From Bacteroidales bacterium (GTDB lineage Bacteria > Bacteroidota > Bacteroidia > Bacteroidales > UBA12077), in the NCBI GenBank assembly GCA_030637515.1, contig DAOWGM010000086.1, positions 1 through 35,754 of the forward strand: a stretch of 35,754 nucleotides of DNA, in the 5' to 3' direction. A program made the translations under genes and the position numbers. Below are positions 16,982 through 25,862 of the stretch, piece by piece. Below the pieces are notes generated by a model that saw nothing but the letters and a program-made list of their open reading frames with translations, searched no databases and was not told the origin of the DNA. How positions within the stretch are numbered: position 1 is the first letter of the stretch; every line of letters starts with the position of its first letter.

Positions 16982-18727
16982 ATGAAGAATATATTATCAG
17001 TACTATTAATAACAATTTTTGCTATTCTCACAAGTAATAGCAGTGCGCAAAACGTTACTATTCCATTGCGTTTTGACAAGTATTATACTTACGCAGAAAT
17101 TAATGAAGCTATAAAAGCTTTAAATAAAGCTTATCCGGATTTAACTGAAGCCGTTTTTGTTGGTAAAAGTGATGAAAATAGAGAGATTTGGGCTTTGGAG
17201 ATTAATAATAAATTAACAGGAAATAAATTATCAAAACCAGGTGTTTATGTTGATGGAAATATCCATGGAAACGAAATTCAGGCATCAGAAGTTGTTTTAT
17301 ATTTTGCCGATTATTTATTAAAGAACTATAAAATAAACCCTGAAATTAAAAAGCTGGTAGATAAGAACGCATATTATCTTATTCCTACTGTAAATGTTGA
17401 TGGAAGATATCATTTTATGAAAGATGCTAATCATTCGAGTATGAACAGAGGTTTGCGTATCCCAAAAGATGATGATCGGGATGGTTTATTTGATGAAGAC
17501 TTTGCAGATGATTTGGATGGTGACGGAAATATATGTCAGATGAGAAAAAAAGACCCATTTGGAAAATATAAAACTGATCCTGATGAGCCAAGGGTTATGA
17601 TTCGTATTAAAGATGGCGAGAAAGGCGAATGGACATTGTTAGGCAGCGAAGGTATCGATAATGATAACGACGGACAAATAAATGAAGATTCGGAAGGTTA
17701 TGTTGATGGTAACAGAAATTGGGGGTATAATTGGGAACCAAATTATGTTCAACGTGGCTCAGGAGATTTCCCATTTTCAGGTACAGGAATAAAAGCAATA
17801 GGTAATTATTTAAATGAAAGACCAAATATTCTTGTTGTATATGCTTTTCATAATACAGGAGGAATGATTTTAAGAGTTCCCGGGTCAAAGGAGCTAAGCC
17901 CTTTAAATCCTAATGATATAGCAGTATTTGATAATCTTGGAGAACATGCTGAAAAAATAATTCCTGGTTATAAATATCTAATTTCATGGAAGGATCTTTA
18001 TACAACTTATGGAGATTTTACAGATTTTACTTTTGGTGTATTAGGGGCATATAGTTTTGTAGGTGAGTTGTTTAAATCTGAGGATGAAACGTATTCAAAT
18101 GAGCCTGAAAATAAAAAAGAGGATGAAGGTTTTAGTTTTAGAGAAAACACCGAGACACAAAAGGAAAGATTAAAATTTAATGATAAAGTGGTTCATGGAG
18201 CATTATTTAAAGATTGGACACCATATAAACATCCTGTTTATGGAGATATTGAAATTGGAGGATGGGTTAAATTAAGCAGCAGATTGCCTCATACATTTAT
18301 GCTTCAGGATTTAGTACATCGTAATGCTTCGGCTGTTATTTATGCAGCATCACAAACACCAGAAGTTTCTATGGATATTTTCGATGTAAAGAAACTTGAG
18401 AGTAATCTTTATCAGGTTCGTGTAAGATTGGTAAATAGTAAAATTATTCCTACAATGTGCTATTATGCCATTAAGAAAAACCTTTATCCTAAAGATATTT
18501 TAAAAATAAATGGTAAAAATATAAAAGTTGTTTCCGGCGGTATTCTCGAAAATTCATATACCAATAAAGTTAATTATAAAGAATATAAACCGGAAGTTCA
18601 GTTTTTAACTATTCCTGGAAATGACAAGGTTGAATTTCAGTTTTTAATTTCTGGAAATGGAAATGTAAAATTTGATTATAATTCACAAAAAGCAGGTTCA
18701 GTTATTAAAACATATAATTTGAAATAA
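16982..18727 (+). CDS. Secreted M14 zinc carboxypeptidase (581 aa)
   Basis: A signal peptide ending near 'NSSAQN' precedes an M14 metallocarboxypeptidase domain. Zinc ligands are His95 and Glu98 (HGNE) and His290 ('YAFHNTGG'). Arg245 in NRNW would bind the substrate carboxylate, and Glu362 ('FVGELF') is the catalytic base. Between HGNE and NRNW lie three acidic loops of DxDxDG type ('DDDRDGLFDED', 'DLDGDGNI', 'DNDNDGQINED'), probably calcium-binding. The C-terminal ~110 residues look beta-rich. It removes C-terminal residues from peptides, probably in periplasm or outside the cell. Specificity cannot be read from the sequence with confidence. It is the second gene of a pair with an inactive paralogue, and a terminator follows. 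Confidence 0.92.
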   Translation: MKNILSVLLITIFAILTSNSSAQNVTIPLRFDKYYTYAEINEAIKALNKAYPDLTEAVFVGKSDENREIWALEINNKLTGNKLSKPGVYVDGNIHGNEIQASEVVLYFADYLLKNYKINPEIKKLVDKNAYYLIPTVNVDGRYHFMKDANHSSMNRGLRIPKDDDRDGLFDEDFADDLDGDGNICQMRKKDPFGKYKTDPDEPRVMIRIKDGEKGEWTLLGSEGIDNDNDGQINEDSEGYVDGNRNWGYNWEPNYVQRGSGDFPFSGTGIKAIGNYLNERPNILVVYAFHNTGGMILRVPGSKELSPLNPNDIAVFDNLGEHAEKIIPGYKYLISWKDLYTTYGDFTDFTFGVLGAYSFVGELFKSEDETYSNEPENKKEDEGFSFRENTETQKERLKFNDKVVHGALFKDWTPYKHPVYGDIEIGGWVKLSSRLPHTFMLQDLVHRNASAVIYAASQTPEVSMDIFDVKKLESNLYQVRVRLVNSKIIPTMCYYAIKKNLYPKDILKINGKNIKVVSGGILENSYTNKVNYKEYKPEVQFLTIPGNDKVEFQFLISGNGNVKFDYNSQKAGSVIKTYNLK

Positions 18728-18748
18728 ATTTAATATGACTAATAAAAT

Positions 18749-18776
18749 GGCCATTCCTCTTAAGAATGGCCGTTTT
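18749..18776 (+). terminator. Rho-independent terminator after the M14 pair
   Basis: GGCCATTC (18749-18756) and GAATGGCC (18764-18771) form a perfect 8-bp stem with a 7-nt loop, followed by GTTTTG. It lies 21 nt past the stop codon. Confidence 0.88.
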
Positions 18777-18816
18777 GTATATATAGCTCTTCTTAAGATT
18801 ATTGAATAAAAAGGTC

Positions 18817-18824
18817 TATTTTTG
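18817..18824 (+). promoter_or_regulatory. Bacteroidota-type -7 box upstream of the acyl-ligase fusion
   Basis: TATTTTTG is a full match to the TAnnTTTG -7 consensus of the Bacteroidota housekeeping sigma factor. No good -33 TTG is found at the usual 19-21 nt; the nearest TTG is 12 nt upstream. The leader would be about 70 nt. Confidence 0.45.
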
Positions 18825-18898
18825 CAGTTCTGTTTAATAGTATTATGATTACAAAAAAAGAACTGTAAACAGGAAGTAAAAGAACGAAATTTGCCGAA

Positions 18899-21352
18899 AT
18901 GATAAATACAGAATATAAGAACAATATTGCATTAATTACAAAAGACCAAAAGTATACTTATACTGATTTATTTGAAAAAATAAATCGTTTTGCATTATTG
19001 TTTTCAAATAAGAATTATTCGAAAATTGCTATACATGCTGAAAACAGTGAGGACTGGATTTTTGCTTTTTATGCAGGCTGGTACAATAAGTGTGAAGTTA
19101 TTCCTATTGATTTTTTAGCTTCTGTGAGTGATGTTAGCTATATTCTTAATGATTGTAAACCTGAAATGGTTTTTTATAGCAACGAAACAAAGGATAAATT
19201 TAAAAAGATTGAGGAGGAAATAGATTATAAACCAGAATCTGCTAATTTAAATGATATAGTATTACCTGATGCTAAAGAAGGTTTCATTCCACATTTTTCT
19301 AAAGATTTAGAGAAAACAGCAGTAATTATTTATACTTCAGGAACAACGGGGAATCCGAAAGGAGTAATGCTGTCGTATAAGAATTTAATAGCAAACATTA
19401 AGGCGGTTTCTGAAAAAGTTGAGATTTTTACAAAAGACAGACAGGTGTTATTATTGCTTCCGCTTCATCATATATTTCCTCTTGCTGGTTCAATGGTTGC
19501 GCCTTTAATAGTTGGAGGTACAATTGTGCTATCGCCCTCAATGCAATCATCTGATTTGCTTGAAACATTAAAAAATAATGAAGTAAGAATCATGCTTGGT
19601 GTTCCTCGCCTTTACGATTTATTATATAAGGGATTAAAGACAAAAATTGATGCATCGTTTGTTGGTAAAGTTGTATTTAAAATTGTTAAAGGATTGCATT
19701 CTAAAAAGATTGCAAAAAAGGTACTAAAGAAGGTGCATGATGGTTTTGGTGGACATCTGGAGTTTTTAATAGCTGGAGGAGCTTCATTGAATAAGGAAAC
19801 AGGAGCTTTTTTCAAAGCTTTAGGCTTTGAGATTCTTGAAGGATATGGAATGACAGAAGCTGCACCAATGATTACATTTACACGTCCTGGAAATATAAAA
19901 ATAGGATCACCAGGACTTGTTTTGCCTGGGCTAAGTGTTGAAATTCGTGATGACGAAATTTGTGCTAAAGGTGAAAATATCATGAAAGGTTATTTCAATC
20001 TTCCAAAAGAAACTGCTGAGGTTTTAAAAGATGGTTGGCTTTATACTGGTGATTTGGGAAGATTTGATAAAAAGGGATTTTTATATATAACTGGTAGAAA
20101 AAAAGAAATAATAGTATTGCAAAACGGCAAAAATATTAGTCCGGTTGAATTGGAAGAAAAACTTGAAAAGATACCTTTTGTAAATGAAGCCGGAGTATTT
20201 TCTCAAAATGATTCATTACATGCGGTCATTGTACCCGATTATGAAAGTCTTTCAAAAATTAAAATTGATAATCCTGAGACCTATTTTAAAGAAACAGTAA
20301 TGCCTGATTTTAATAAGGAAATGACTTCATATAAAAGAATCATGAAGTATTCTTTAATAAAACAGGAAATTCCAAGAACACGTCTTGGTAAAATTCAAAG
20401 ATTTAAACTTGCAGAGTTATTTAAAAGCCCGGAAAGACAAAAAGAAACTGTTGAGCATCCGGCTTCAGAAGAATATAGAGTAGTTAAAACATTTATTGAA
20501 AGCCAGGTAGATATGACCATTTCACCCGATGATCATTTAGAATATGATATAGCTCTTGATTCGCTTGGAAAAATAACTTTAATCGATTTTATTGAAAAGA
20601 CTTTTGGTGTTAAAATTGAAGAAGATAATCTTATAAAATTTCCTTCAATTAGATCAATGGTAGACCATATAAAAGAACATAAGTTGTTTCATAATTTGGA
20701 GATAACGGATTGGTCAGAAATTCTAAAGGAAAAAATACAATTAAATCTTCCAAAATCGTGGCCAACACAAACGTTTTTAATTAAATCATTCAGAAACCTT
20801 TTTAAAGTTTACTTTAAATTTAAAAGTGATGGAGTAAAAAATATTCCTGAAGGTCCTGCAATTATAACCCCTAATCATCAAAGCTTTATAGATGGTTTAT
20901 TTGTAACAGCTTTCTTAAAAAAACCAATAATTAAAGAAACTTATTTTTACGCAAAACGGAAGCACATAAAAAACCGATTTTTAAATTTCTTTGCAGGTAA
21001 GAATAATGTCATTATTATGGATGTAAATTCTGATTTAAAAGAATCTATTCAGAAAATGGCAGAAGTTTTAAAACAAGGAAAAAAAGTAATTATTTTTCCC
21101 GAAGGTACACGAACTAAAGATGGAAATTTAGGTGATTTTAAAAAGACCTTTGCTATTCTTAGCAAAGAACTTAATGTGCCTGTGGTTCCGGTTGCAATAA
21201 CTGGTGCTTATAAAGCTTTACCTGCAGGTTCAAGATTTCCAAGACCATTTACCAAGATTCATGTAAGCTATTTGCAAGCTGTTTATCCCGAGAAATTTAC
21301 ATTTGATACATTAACAGAAAAAGTAAAACAAGTAATATTTGAGAAGCTTTAA
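18899..21352 (+). CDS. Acyl-CoA/ACP synthetase - acyl carrier protein - PlsC acyltransferase fusion (817 aa)
   Basis: Three domains are in line. Residues ~1-515 are an AMP-forming acyl ligase with 'YTSGTTGNPKGV' (~145), 'EGYGMTEAAP' and 'YTGDLGRFDKKGFLYITGRKKE'. Residues ~530-605 are a carrier protein with Ser555 in 'LDSLGKITL' as the phosphopantetheine site. Residues ~630-817 are a glycerolipid acyltransferase with 'NHQSFID' (His660, Asp665) and 'FPEGTRTKDG' (~733). The protein could activate a fatty acid, load it on its own carrier domain and pass it to a lysophospholipid or glycerol-phosphate acceptor, like Aas of enterobacteria but with an added ACP and reverse domain order. The Aas-type transporter domain is absent. 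Membrane association is expected through the PlsC part. Its end lies 6 nt from the convergent propeller gene. Confidence 0.92.
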   Translation: MINTEYKNNIALITKDQKYTYTDLFEKINRFALLFSNKNYSKIAIHAENSEDWIFAFYAGWYNKCEVIPIDFLASVSDVSYILNDCKPEMVFYSNETKDKFKKIEEEIDYKPESANLNDIVLPDAKEGFIPHFSKDLEKTAVIIYTSGTTGNPKGVMLSYKNLIANIKAVSEKVEIFTKDRQVLLLLPLHHIFPLAGSMVAPLIVGGTIVLSPSMQSSDLLETLKNNEVRIMLGVPRLYDLLYKGLKTKIDASFVGKVVFKIVKGLHSKKIAKKVLKKVHDGFGGHLEFLIAGGASLNKETGAFFKALGFEILEGYGMTEAAPMITFTRPGNIKIGSPGLVLPGLSVEIRDDEICAKGENIMKGYFNLPKETAEVLKDGWLYTGDLGRFDKKGFLYITGRKKEIIVLQNGKNISPVELEEKLEKIPFVNEAGVFSQNDSLHAVIVPDYESLSKIKIDNPETYFKETVMPDFNKEMTSYKRIMKYSLIKQEIPRTRLGKIQRFKLAELFKSPERQKETVEHPASEEYRVVKTFIESQVDMTISPDDHLEYDIALDSLGKITLIDFIEKTFGVKIEEDNLIKFPSIRSMVDHIKEHKLFHNLEITDWSEILKEKIQLNLPKSWPTQTFLIKSFRNLFKVYFKFKSDGVKNIPEGPAIITPNHQSFIDGLFVTAFLKKPIIKETYFYAKRKHIKNRFLNFFAGKNNVIIMDVNSDLKESIQKMAEVLKQGKKVIIFPEGTRTKDGNLGDFKKTFAILSKELNVPVVPVAITGAYKALPAGSRFPRPFTKIHVSYLQAVYPEKFTFDTLTEKVKQVIFEKL

Positions 21353-21358
21353 AAATTC

Positions 21359-22456
21359 TTATATACTGTAAATATTGGGATTTATTTTCAGAAATTCCAC
21401 ATAACCATTTGTAGTACATACAACAACCGTATCATTACTTAATACAATTGGGGTAGCAAATATTTTCCCTCTTGTTTTATATTTTCCTAATAAAACTCCC
21501 TGTGGTGAAAAGAAATATAAATGTTTATCATAAGATCCAACTATTATTGTTCCGTCTGATAAGCAAACTGGCGATGATACTACCTTCTTTTTAGTTTTAA
21601 ATTTTTTAAATAATGTTCCGTCGGGTTTCAAAAAGTAAATAAACCTATCAAATGATCCAAATACTATTTTTTGGTCTTTAAGTTTTAACGGACTACCATG
21701 TATTCTGCCCTTTGTTTTAAAGGATGATACTGTTTTTCCATCTGTATTACAGATATATAGATTCTTGTCATAAGAACCAACTGCAAAACGATTTTTATTC
21801 AATGAAACAGGTGCCGAATGCATTATCCATCCTTTAGTTTTTATCTTTGAAAGCAAACTGGCATTTTCATCAAAAATATAAATATTCTTATCATTTGAAC
21901 CGATAATAAACTTGTTATTATCAATAATAGTGGGAGAACCATGCACCCATTTTCTTACCGGATATACATGACTGGTACTGTCTTTTTTATTAAAAAAGAT
22001 GATTCCTTTTTTATTCGAACCAAAAACAAGTAAACGATTAGGCATCTCAATTATAGATGTAAATACAGAACCACTACCCGGTTTAATTTTATTTTGAAAT
22101 CTGCCTTTTGAATCAAAAAAGTATATATAACCATCATATGATCCTATGGCTATTGAACTATCAGTAAGAATAGAAGGCGAAGCATGTACCCATCCATTAG
22201 TTTCATACTTTTTTTTAAGATTCCCGTTTTTATCAAAAAAGTAAATGTACTTATCGTGTGAGCCAACAATAACATCATCATTATATGTGGAAACGGGGGA
22301 AGAAAATATTGCTTTACCGGCTTTAAAGAAGTTTATAACTTCAATTTGTTCGGTAAACAAAGTAGGCTCGCCAGCAAATATTTGTCCAATATTTAAATAA
22401 AGAATAACAAAAAAGAAAACAATCTTTTTAAAATAAGATAACAGTCTTTTATTCAT
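21359..22456 (-). CDS. Secreted PQQ-like beta-propeller protein, eight ~40-residue repeats (365 aa)
   Basis: A signal peptide (MNKRLLSYFKK then a hydrophobic run to 'IFAG') is followed by eight repeats with the pattern 'GSxDxxIYFFDxxG', at spacings of ~40 residues. Examples include 'GSHDKYIYFFDKNG', 'GSYDGYIYFFDSKG', 'GSNDKNIYIFDENA' and 'GSYDKHLYFFSPQG'. This is an eight-bladed propeller of the PQQ-like/BamB type. No cofactor-binding or catalytic residues are recognisable, so a binding or scaffold role is more likely than a dehydrogenase role. Almost the whole mature protein is propeller, with no extra domain. It may be exported to the periplasm. The lack of a lipobox Cys separates it from BamB lipoproteins. 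Confidence 0.88.
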   Translation of the reverse strand: MNKRLLSYFKKIVFFFVILYLNIGQIFAGEPTLFTEQIEVINFFKAGKAIFSSPVSTYNDDVIVGSHDKYIYFFDKNGNLKKKYETNGWVHASPSILTDSSIAIGSYDGYIYFFDSKGRFQNKIKPGSGSVFTSIIEMPNRLLVFGSNKKGIIFFNKKDSTSHVYPVRKWVHGSPTIIDNNKFIIGSNDKNIYIFDENASLLSKIKTKGWIMHSAPVSLNKNRFAVGSYDKNLYICNTDGKTVSSFKTKGRIHGSPLKLKDQKIVFGSFDRFIYFLKPDGTLFKKFKTKKKVVSSPVCLSDGTIIVGSYDKHLYFFSPQGVLLGKYKTRGKIFATPIVLSNDTVVVCTTNGYVEFLKINPNIYSI

Positions 22457-22669
22457 TTAATTATGTGTGATAGTGATCCCCGTTAATCAATCTTTTGGAA
22501 TAATAAACTTAGTTAATTTATTTTGAATCTAAAAGTAATCATACTTTTTATATTTTAATTGTGATATTGAATTTTTATGTAAAAACGGGTAGTCATTTAA
22601 CATCAATATTTTAAGTTTTATTTATAATTAATAAATGACAAAGATTTTATAAAATTATTTTGTTAGTTT

Positions 22670-22686
22670 TTGGCATAAAAATTGAA
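22670..22686 (+). promoter_or_regulatory. Candidate sigma-54 promoter upstream of the His-rich protein
   Basis: TTGGCATAAAAATTGAA matches the sigma-54 consensus at TTGGCA (-24) and TTG (-12) with GG-N10-G spacing, with A in place of the last C. The inferred start site near 22696 leaves a short leader that still includes the AAAGGAG ribosome site. It shares TTGGCATA-N4-TTGA with the site at 8754. Confidence 0.5.
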
Positions 22687-22714
22687 TTCTTTCTTGAAAA
22701 GAAAGGAGATCGAT

Positions 22715-23263
22715 ATGAAATCTAATTCTATTATTAAAGTAATTTTATTTCTCTTATTAAGTTTCTCTGTTACTAGCCTTAGTGCACAAAGACACAAACA
22801 TCATCATACCCCGAAACGCCATTACCCTCATTACAAGTATAAAAAAATGCCACGTTGGGGATATTCATATAAAGTAGCACCAAGGCATGCCTACGTTGTG
22901 CCACACTCAGGAGTAAGATATCAATATCATTCGGGAATATTTTATAGACAACATGGACCAAAGTATGTGATTGTAAGAGCTCCACTTGGAGTTAGAGTAA
23001 GAACATTACCTGCAGGGAATGTCAGATTTGTAAGTAGAGGCAGAACATTTTTTTATTATTATGGAACTTATTATATCAGGTCATCTAATAACGAATATAT
23101 TACTGTTGATCCACCGCTTGGAGCAAGAATTGACGCTTTACCTAATGGCTATATTAAAGTAATTATTGATGAAAGAGCATATTATAAATTCGAAGGTACA
23201 TTGTATAAAGCTGTTGTCGATCAATATGGCGAAGTATGGTATGAAGTAGTCAAAGAACCTTAA
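22715..23263 (+). CDS. Small secreted His/Tyr-rich protein, DUF6515-like (182 aa)
   Basis: The start is placed at the ATG at 22715 because AAAGGAG sits 6-7 nt upstream and the protein then begins with a signal peptide (MKSNSIIKVILFLLLSFSVTSLSAQ). A TTG further up at 22682 would add 11 residues that do not fit. The mature N-terminus is strongly basic and His-rich ('RHKHHHTPKRHYPHYKYKK'). Two similar beta-rich repeats follow: 'FYRQHGPKYVIVRAPLGVRVRTLPAG' and 'YYIRSSNNEYITVDPPLGARIDALPNG', each ending in 'RTFFYYYGTYY' or 'RAYYKFEGTLYK'. This pattern matches my memory of DUF6515. Function is unknown; the His cluster could bind metal. A good Shine-Dalgarno is unusual for this phylum. Confidence 0.82.
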   Translation: MKSNSIIKVILFLLLSFSVTSLSAQRHKHHHTPKRHYPHYKYKKMPRWGYSYKVAPRHAYVVPHSGVRYQYHSGIFYRQHGPKYVIVRAPLGVRVRTLPAGNVRFVSRGRTFFYYYGTYYIRSSNNEYITVDPPLGARIDALPNGYIKVIIDERAYYKFEGTLYKAVVDQYGEVWYEVVKEP

Positions 23264-23286
23264 TTCTTAAAAATCTATTTTTGTTT

Positions 23287-23313
23287 AAGCACAGATATTC
23301 CTGTGCTTTTTTT
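23287..23313 (+). terminator. Rho-independent terminator after the His-rich protein
   Basis: AAGCACAG (23287-23294) and CTGTGCTT (23301-23308) form an 8-bp stem with a 6-nt loop and a run of seven T. It lies 23 nt past the stop codon. Confidence 0.9.
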
Positions 23314-23339
23314 GTTACTTTTAAAAGAAAATTTATCTG

Positions 23340-23825
23340 ATGAATTTACTCAATTTAAAACCAATTGGTTTTATAAAAACTCCCTTTCAAACAAAGGAAG
23401 GAATGCCTATTCAACCAACAGGAGCAAAGGGTGTTAAAGGAATAATTGAAATTGATTTGCAATATATTGATGGATTAAAAGACCTTGATGGTTTTTCTCA
23501 TGTTATTCTGATTTATCATTTTCATTTGACAAAAACTTATGAGCTTGTTGTAAAACCTTTTATGGATGATCAACTGCATGGTATTTTTTCTACCAGAGCT
23601 CCAAAGAGACCAAATCCAATAGGCTTTTCAGTAGTTAAGTTAAATAAAATGGAAGGTAATATTTTACATATTGAAAACATTGATGTTCTTAATGGAACTC
23701 CCTTACTTGACATCAAACCTTTTATTCCGGATGTAGACAGTCCTGAGGTACAAAAAATAGGTTGGTTGGAAGGAAAATCTGATAAAATGGGAGATAAAAT
23801 ATCTGACAAACGGTTTAAAGAATAG
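23340..23825 (+). CDS. trmO: tRNA threonylcarbamoyladenosine methyltransferase-like protein, TrmO/YaeB family (161 aa)
   Basis: The family signature is clear: 'LKPIGFIKTPFQTKEGMPIQ' at the start, 'GFSHVILIYHFH', the conserved 'FSTRAPKRPNPIGFSVVKL', and 'DVLNGTPLLDIKPFIPDVD' near the end. TrmO methylates N6-threonylcarbamoyladenosine at position 37 of tRNAs using S-adenosylmethionine. The protein is a single short beta-barrel domain, without the C-terminal extension found in E. coli TsaA/TrmO; short versions are common in bacteria and archaea. It is the first gene of a pair with the HAD hydrolase, whose start follows the stop codon after one base. Substrate has not been shown for this short form, so the exact target is an inference. 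Confidence 0.88.
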   Translation: MNLLNLKPIGFIKTPFQTKEGMPIQPTGAKGVKGIIEIDLQYIDGLKDLDGFSHVILIYHFHLTKTYELVVKPFMDDQLHGIFSTRAPKRPNPIGFSVVKLNKMEGNILHIENIDVLNGTPLLDIKPFIPDVDSPEVQKIGWLEGKSDKMGDKISDKRFKE

Positions 23826-23826
23826 T

Positions 23827-24489
23827 ATGGGAAAATTAATTATATGGGATTGGAACGGAACATTATTAAATGATGTTGGGACATGTGTTGAGGCAATGAA
23901 TGTAATGCTTCAAGAAAGAAATATGGGTTCTTTAAATATTGATAAATATAAGAAAATATTCACTTTCCCGGTACAAAATTATTACAAGTTATTAGGATTT
24001 GATTTTGAGAAAGAGCCCTTCGAAGACTTATCTGTAGAGTATATTAATTTGTACAAACAATTCTCTGAAAAAGCTCCACTACAGATGGGTGTTTTAGAAG
24101 CCTTAAAGTATTTTCAGAGTAAAGATTACAAACAAATAATTTTATCTGCATCGGAGCAAGTAGCATTGGAATATCAGGTTCGTGAACGGGGAATTGAAGA
24201 TTATTTTGATTCTATTTTGGGATTGAATAACATTTATGCTAAAAGTAAGCTTGATAATGCAATTGCTTATATAAATAACTCATCAACAGATTTTAATCAA
24301 ATTATATTAGTTGGTGATACGTATCATGATTATGAGGTAGCACAAGCTATTGGAGCAGAGTGTATTCTGATTGAGAATGGTCATCAAGATTTAAATCAAT
24401 TTTCTTTCGATGGACAAACAGAGATTATAAATAATTTGTTTGAATTGGATATAAAACAAAAGGTGGAAATTAATCCACCTTTTAACTAA
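23827..24489 (+). CDS. HAD-superfamily hydrolase, phosphoglycolate-phosphatase-like (220 aa)
   Basis: The HAD motifs are: motif I 'IWDWNGTLLND' (nucleophile Asp at ~8), motif II Ser in 'IILSASEQ', motif III Lys in 'KSKLDN', and motif IV 'VGDTYHDYEVA'. In motif I the usual second Asp (DxD) is Asn (DWNGT), a variant I know from some Bacteroidota HAD phosphatases. The cap is the helical type of phosphoglycolate phosphatase and beta-phosphoglucomutase. It is likely a small phosphate-ester phosphatase; the substrate is not predictable. One base separates it from trmO, so translation is likely coupled. It ends 17 nt from the convergent lipoprotein gene. Confidence 0.9.
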   Translation: MGKLIIWDWNGTLLNDVGTCVEAMNVMLQERNMGSLNIDKYKKIFTFPVQNYYKLLGFDFEKEPFEDLSVEYINLYKQFSEKAPLQMGVLEALKYFQSKDYKQIILSASEQVALEYQVRERGIEDYFDSILGLNNIYAKSKLDNAIAYINNSSTDFNQIILVGDTYHDYEVAQAIGAECILIENGHQDLNQFSFDGQTEIINNLFELDIKQKVEINPPFN

Positions 24490-24506
24490 AATATATCTTA
24501 GAAGTT

Positions 24507-25862
24507 CTATTTTATTGCATCAAGTCCTTGTTTAAAATAATTGCGGTTAAGGGCTTTTTTAAATTCATTAAAAGCTTGAGCTTTTGCTTCGTTTTTACTC
24601 TTTCCTACACCTTTAATATCAACAGTTTGTTTTACCCAAACTGTTTTCCCTGAATTATCTTTTATGGTAATTCCTCCAGAAATGTAAGCTGAAACAAGAC
24701 CTCCAGCGCTTTCACCTTTTTTGAATTCGAAGAAAAATTCAAAAACAAAATCTGAAGCTTTTTGCTCTTTTGCTTCAAAACCATATTCACTTGCATTCTT
24801 GTTAAATAAACTTTTAATTTGATCGCAGTTATTCATATTTGAACAAGAACTTTCTTCAATTTTCAGAGAAACAGAAGGAGCCTCAATTATAATATTAACA
24901 GAGGCTGGTTTAAGTCTGCGTTTTGTAATTAGACCACGAATAAATAAGTCATCTACAGCCTTTTGTGATAATTCTTTTAAGTTGATTTTTGCTAAAATTT
25001 GTTCTTTACCATTTCTTGAGTATAAAACTTCTGGTTCAAGATAAACTTTCCCATTAGCATCTGAATTCTGTCTGTCTTTTTTAAGATATCCGCCTGTATA
25101 TGAGAACTCAACAGGAATTCCCTGAACAGTGCTGCCATCGTATGTAACTATAAACTCAAGATTCTTATCAAAACTTTCACCTCTTTTTACACTAATTTCA
25201 TCAGTCTTAGAGCTAATTTCAAGAGAGTTAAGAATAGCACTTGCCGATGAATATAATTCATTTCCAATATCAACATTGCCACCATTAAGTGTCGAAGGTG
25301 TTTCTTCGTTCAAGTAGCGTTTTATTGCTTGTAGTCCTTGTAAATAAAAAGAAAGAGCTTCCTTGGGTTTGTTTACATTTTGTTCCGTTAATCCAGACTG
25401 ATATTTAGCAAGAGCTGTAGCAATAGCTTCTCTCTTTCTTTTTTCCTTCATTTCATGATATGTACTCTTTGCTATTTTGTAATATACCCAGTATGAACTT
25501 TCATTTTCGTAAGACTCAACTGGATCAAAACCTTCTAGATAATCATCTGTACTAATCTGAATTTTCTGATCAAAAGATTCAGAAAAACCATATTCTGTTT
25601 CAATGCTATGTAAAACTGATGTAGAACTAACATTTGACGAAACACCTTCAGCTATATCCGTAAGAGCTTCTTGTCTGGCTTTAGCAATGTACTGAGCTGA
25701 AGTTCCAACTTTTTTAACCGAAGCAACACCAATATAATAGCCTGAAACAATTGGTTTTTGTTTTACCCAGGTTGGCTGTGCTTCAAATTCGGCTGCCTGC
25801 TTTTTTGCTGCACATGAAGCAAGCAATACTATTAATAATACTATTATTAAATATCGTTGCAT
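24507..25862 (-). CDS. LPP20-like lipoprotein (451 aa)
   Basis: A lipoprotein signal (MQRYLIIVLLIVLLASC) puts the acylated Cys at residue 17. Residues ~30-145 match the LPP20 fold ('PTWVKQKPIVSGYYIGVASVKK', then 'AKARQEALTDIAEGVSSNVS', ending 'YWVYYKIAKSTYHEMKEKR'). The middle includes a probable Ig-like segment, and the C-terminal ~100 residues again show an LPP20- or CsgG-like pattern ('GKTVWVKQTVDIKGVGKSKNEAKAQAFNEFKKAL'). The start codon overlaps the stop of the upstream lipoprotein gene by one base (TAATG), so both are co-translated. LPP20-type proteins often accompany CsgG/LpoB-like lipoproteins. An envelope role is inferred; no enzymatic motif is present. Confidence 0.87.
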   Translation of the reverse strand: MQRYLIIVLLIVLLASCAAKKQAAEFEAQPTWVKQKPIVSGYYIGVASVKKVGTSAQYIAKARQEALTDIAEGVSSNVSSTSVLHSIETEYGFSESFDQKIQISTDDYLEGFDPVESYENESSYWVYYKIAKSTYHEMKEKRKREAIATALAKYQSGLTEQNVNKPKEALSFYLQGLQAIKRYLNEETPSTLNGGNVDIGNELYSSASAILNSLEISSKTDEISVKRGESFDKNLEFIVTYDGSTVQGIPVEFSYTGGYLKKDRQNSDANGKVYLEPEVLYSRNGKEQILAKINLKELSQKAVDDLFIRGLITKRRLKPASVNIIIEAPSVSLKIEESSCSNMNNCDQIKSLFNKNASEYGFEAKEQKASDFVFEFFFEFKKGESAGGLVSAYISGGITIKDNSGKTVWVKQTVDIKGVGKSKNEAKAQAFNEFKKALNRNYFKQGLDAIK

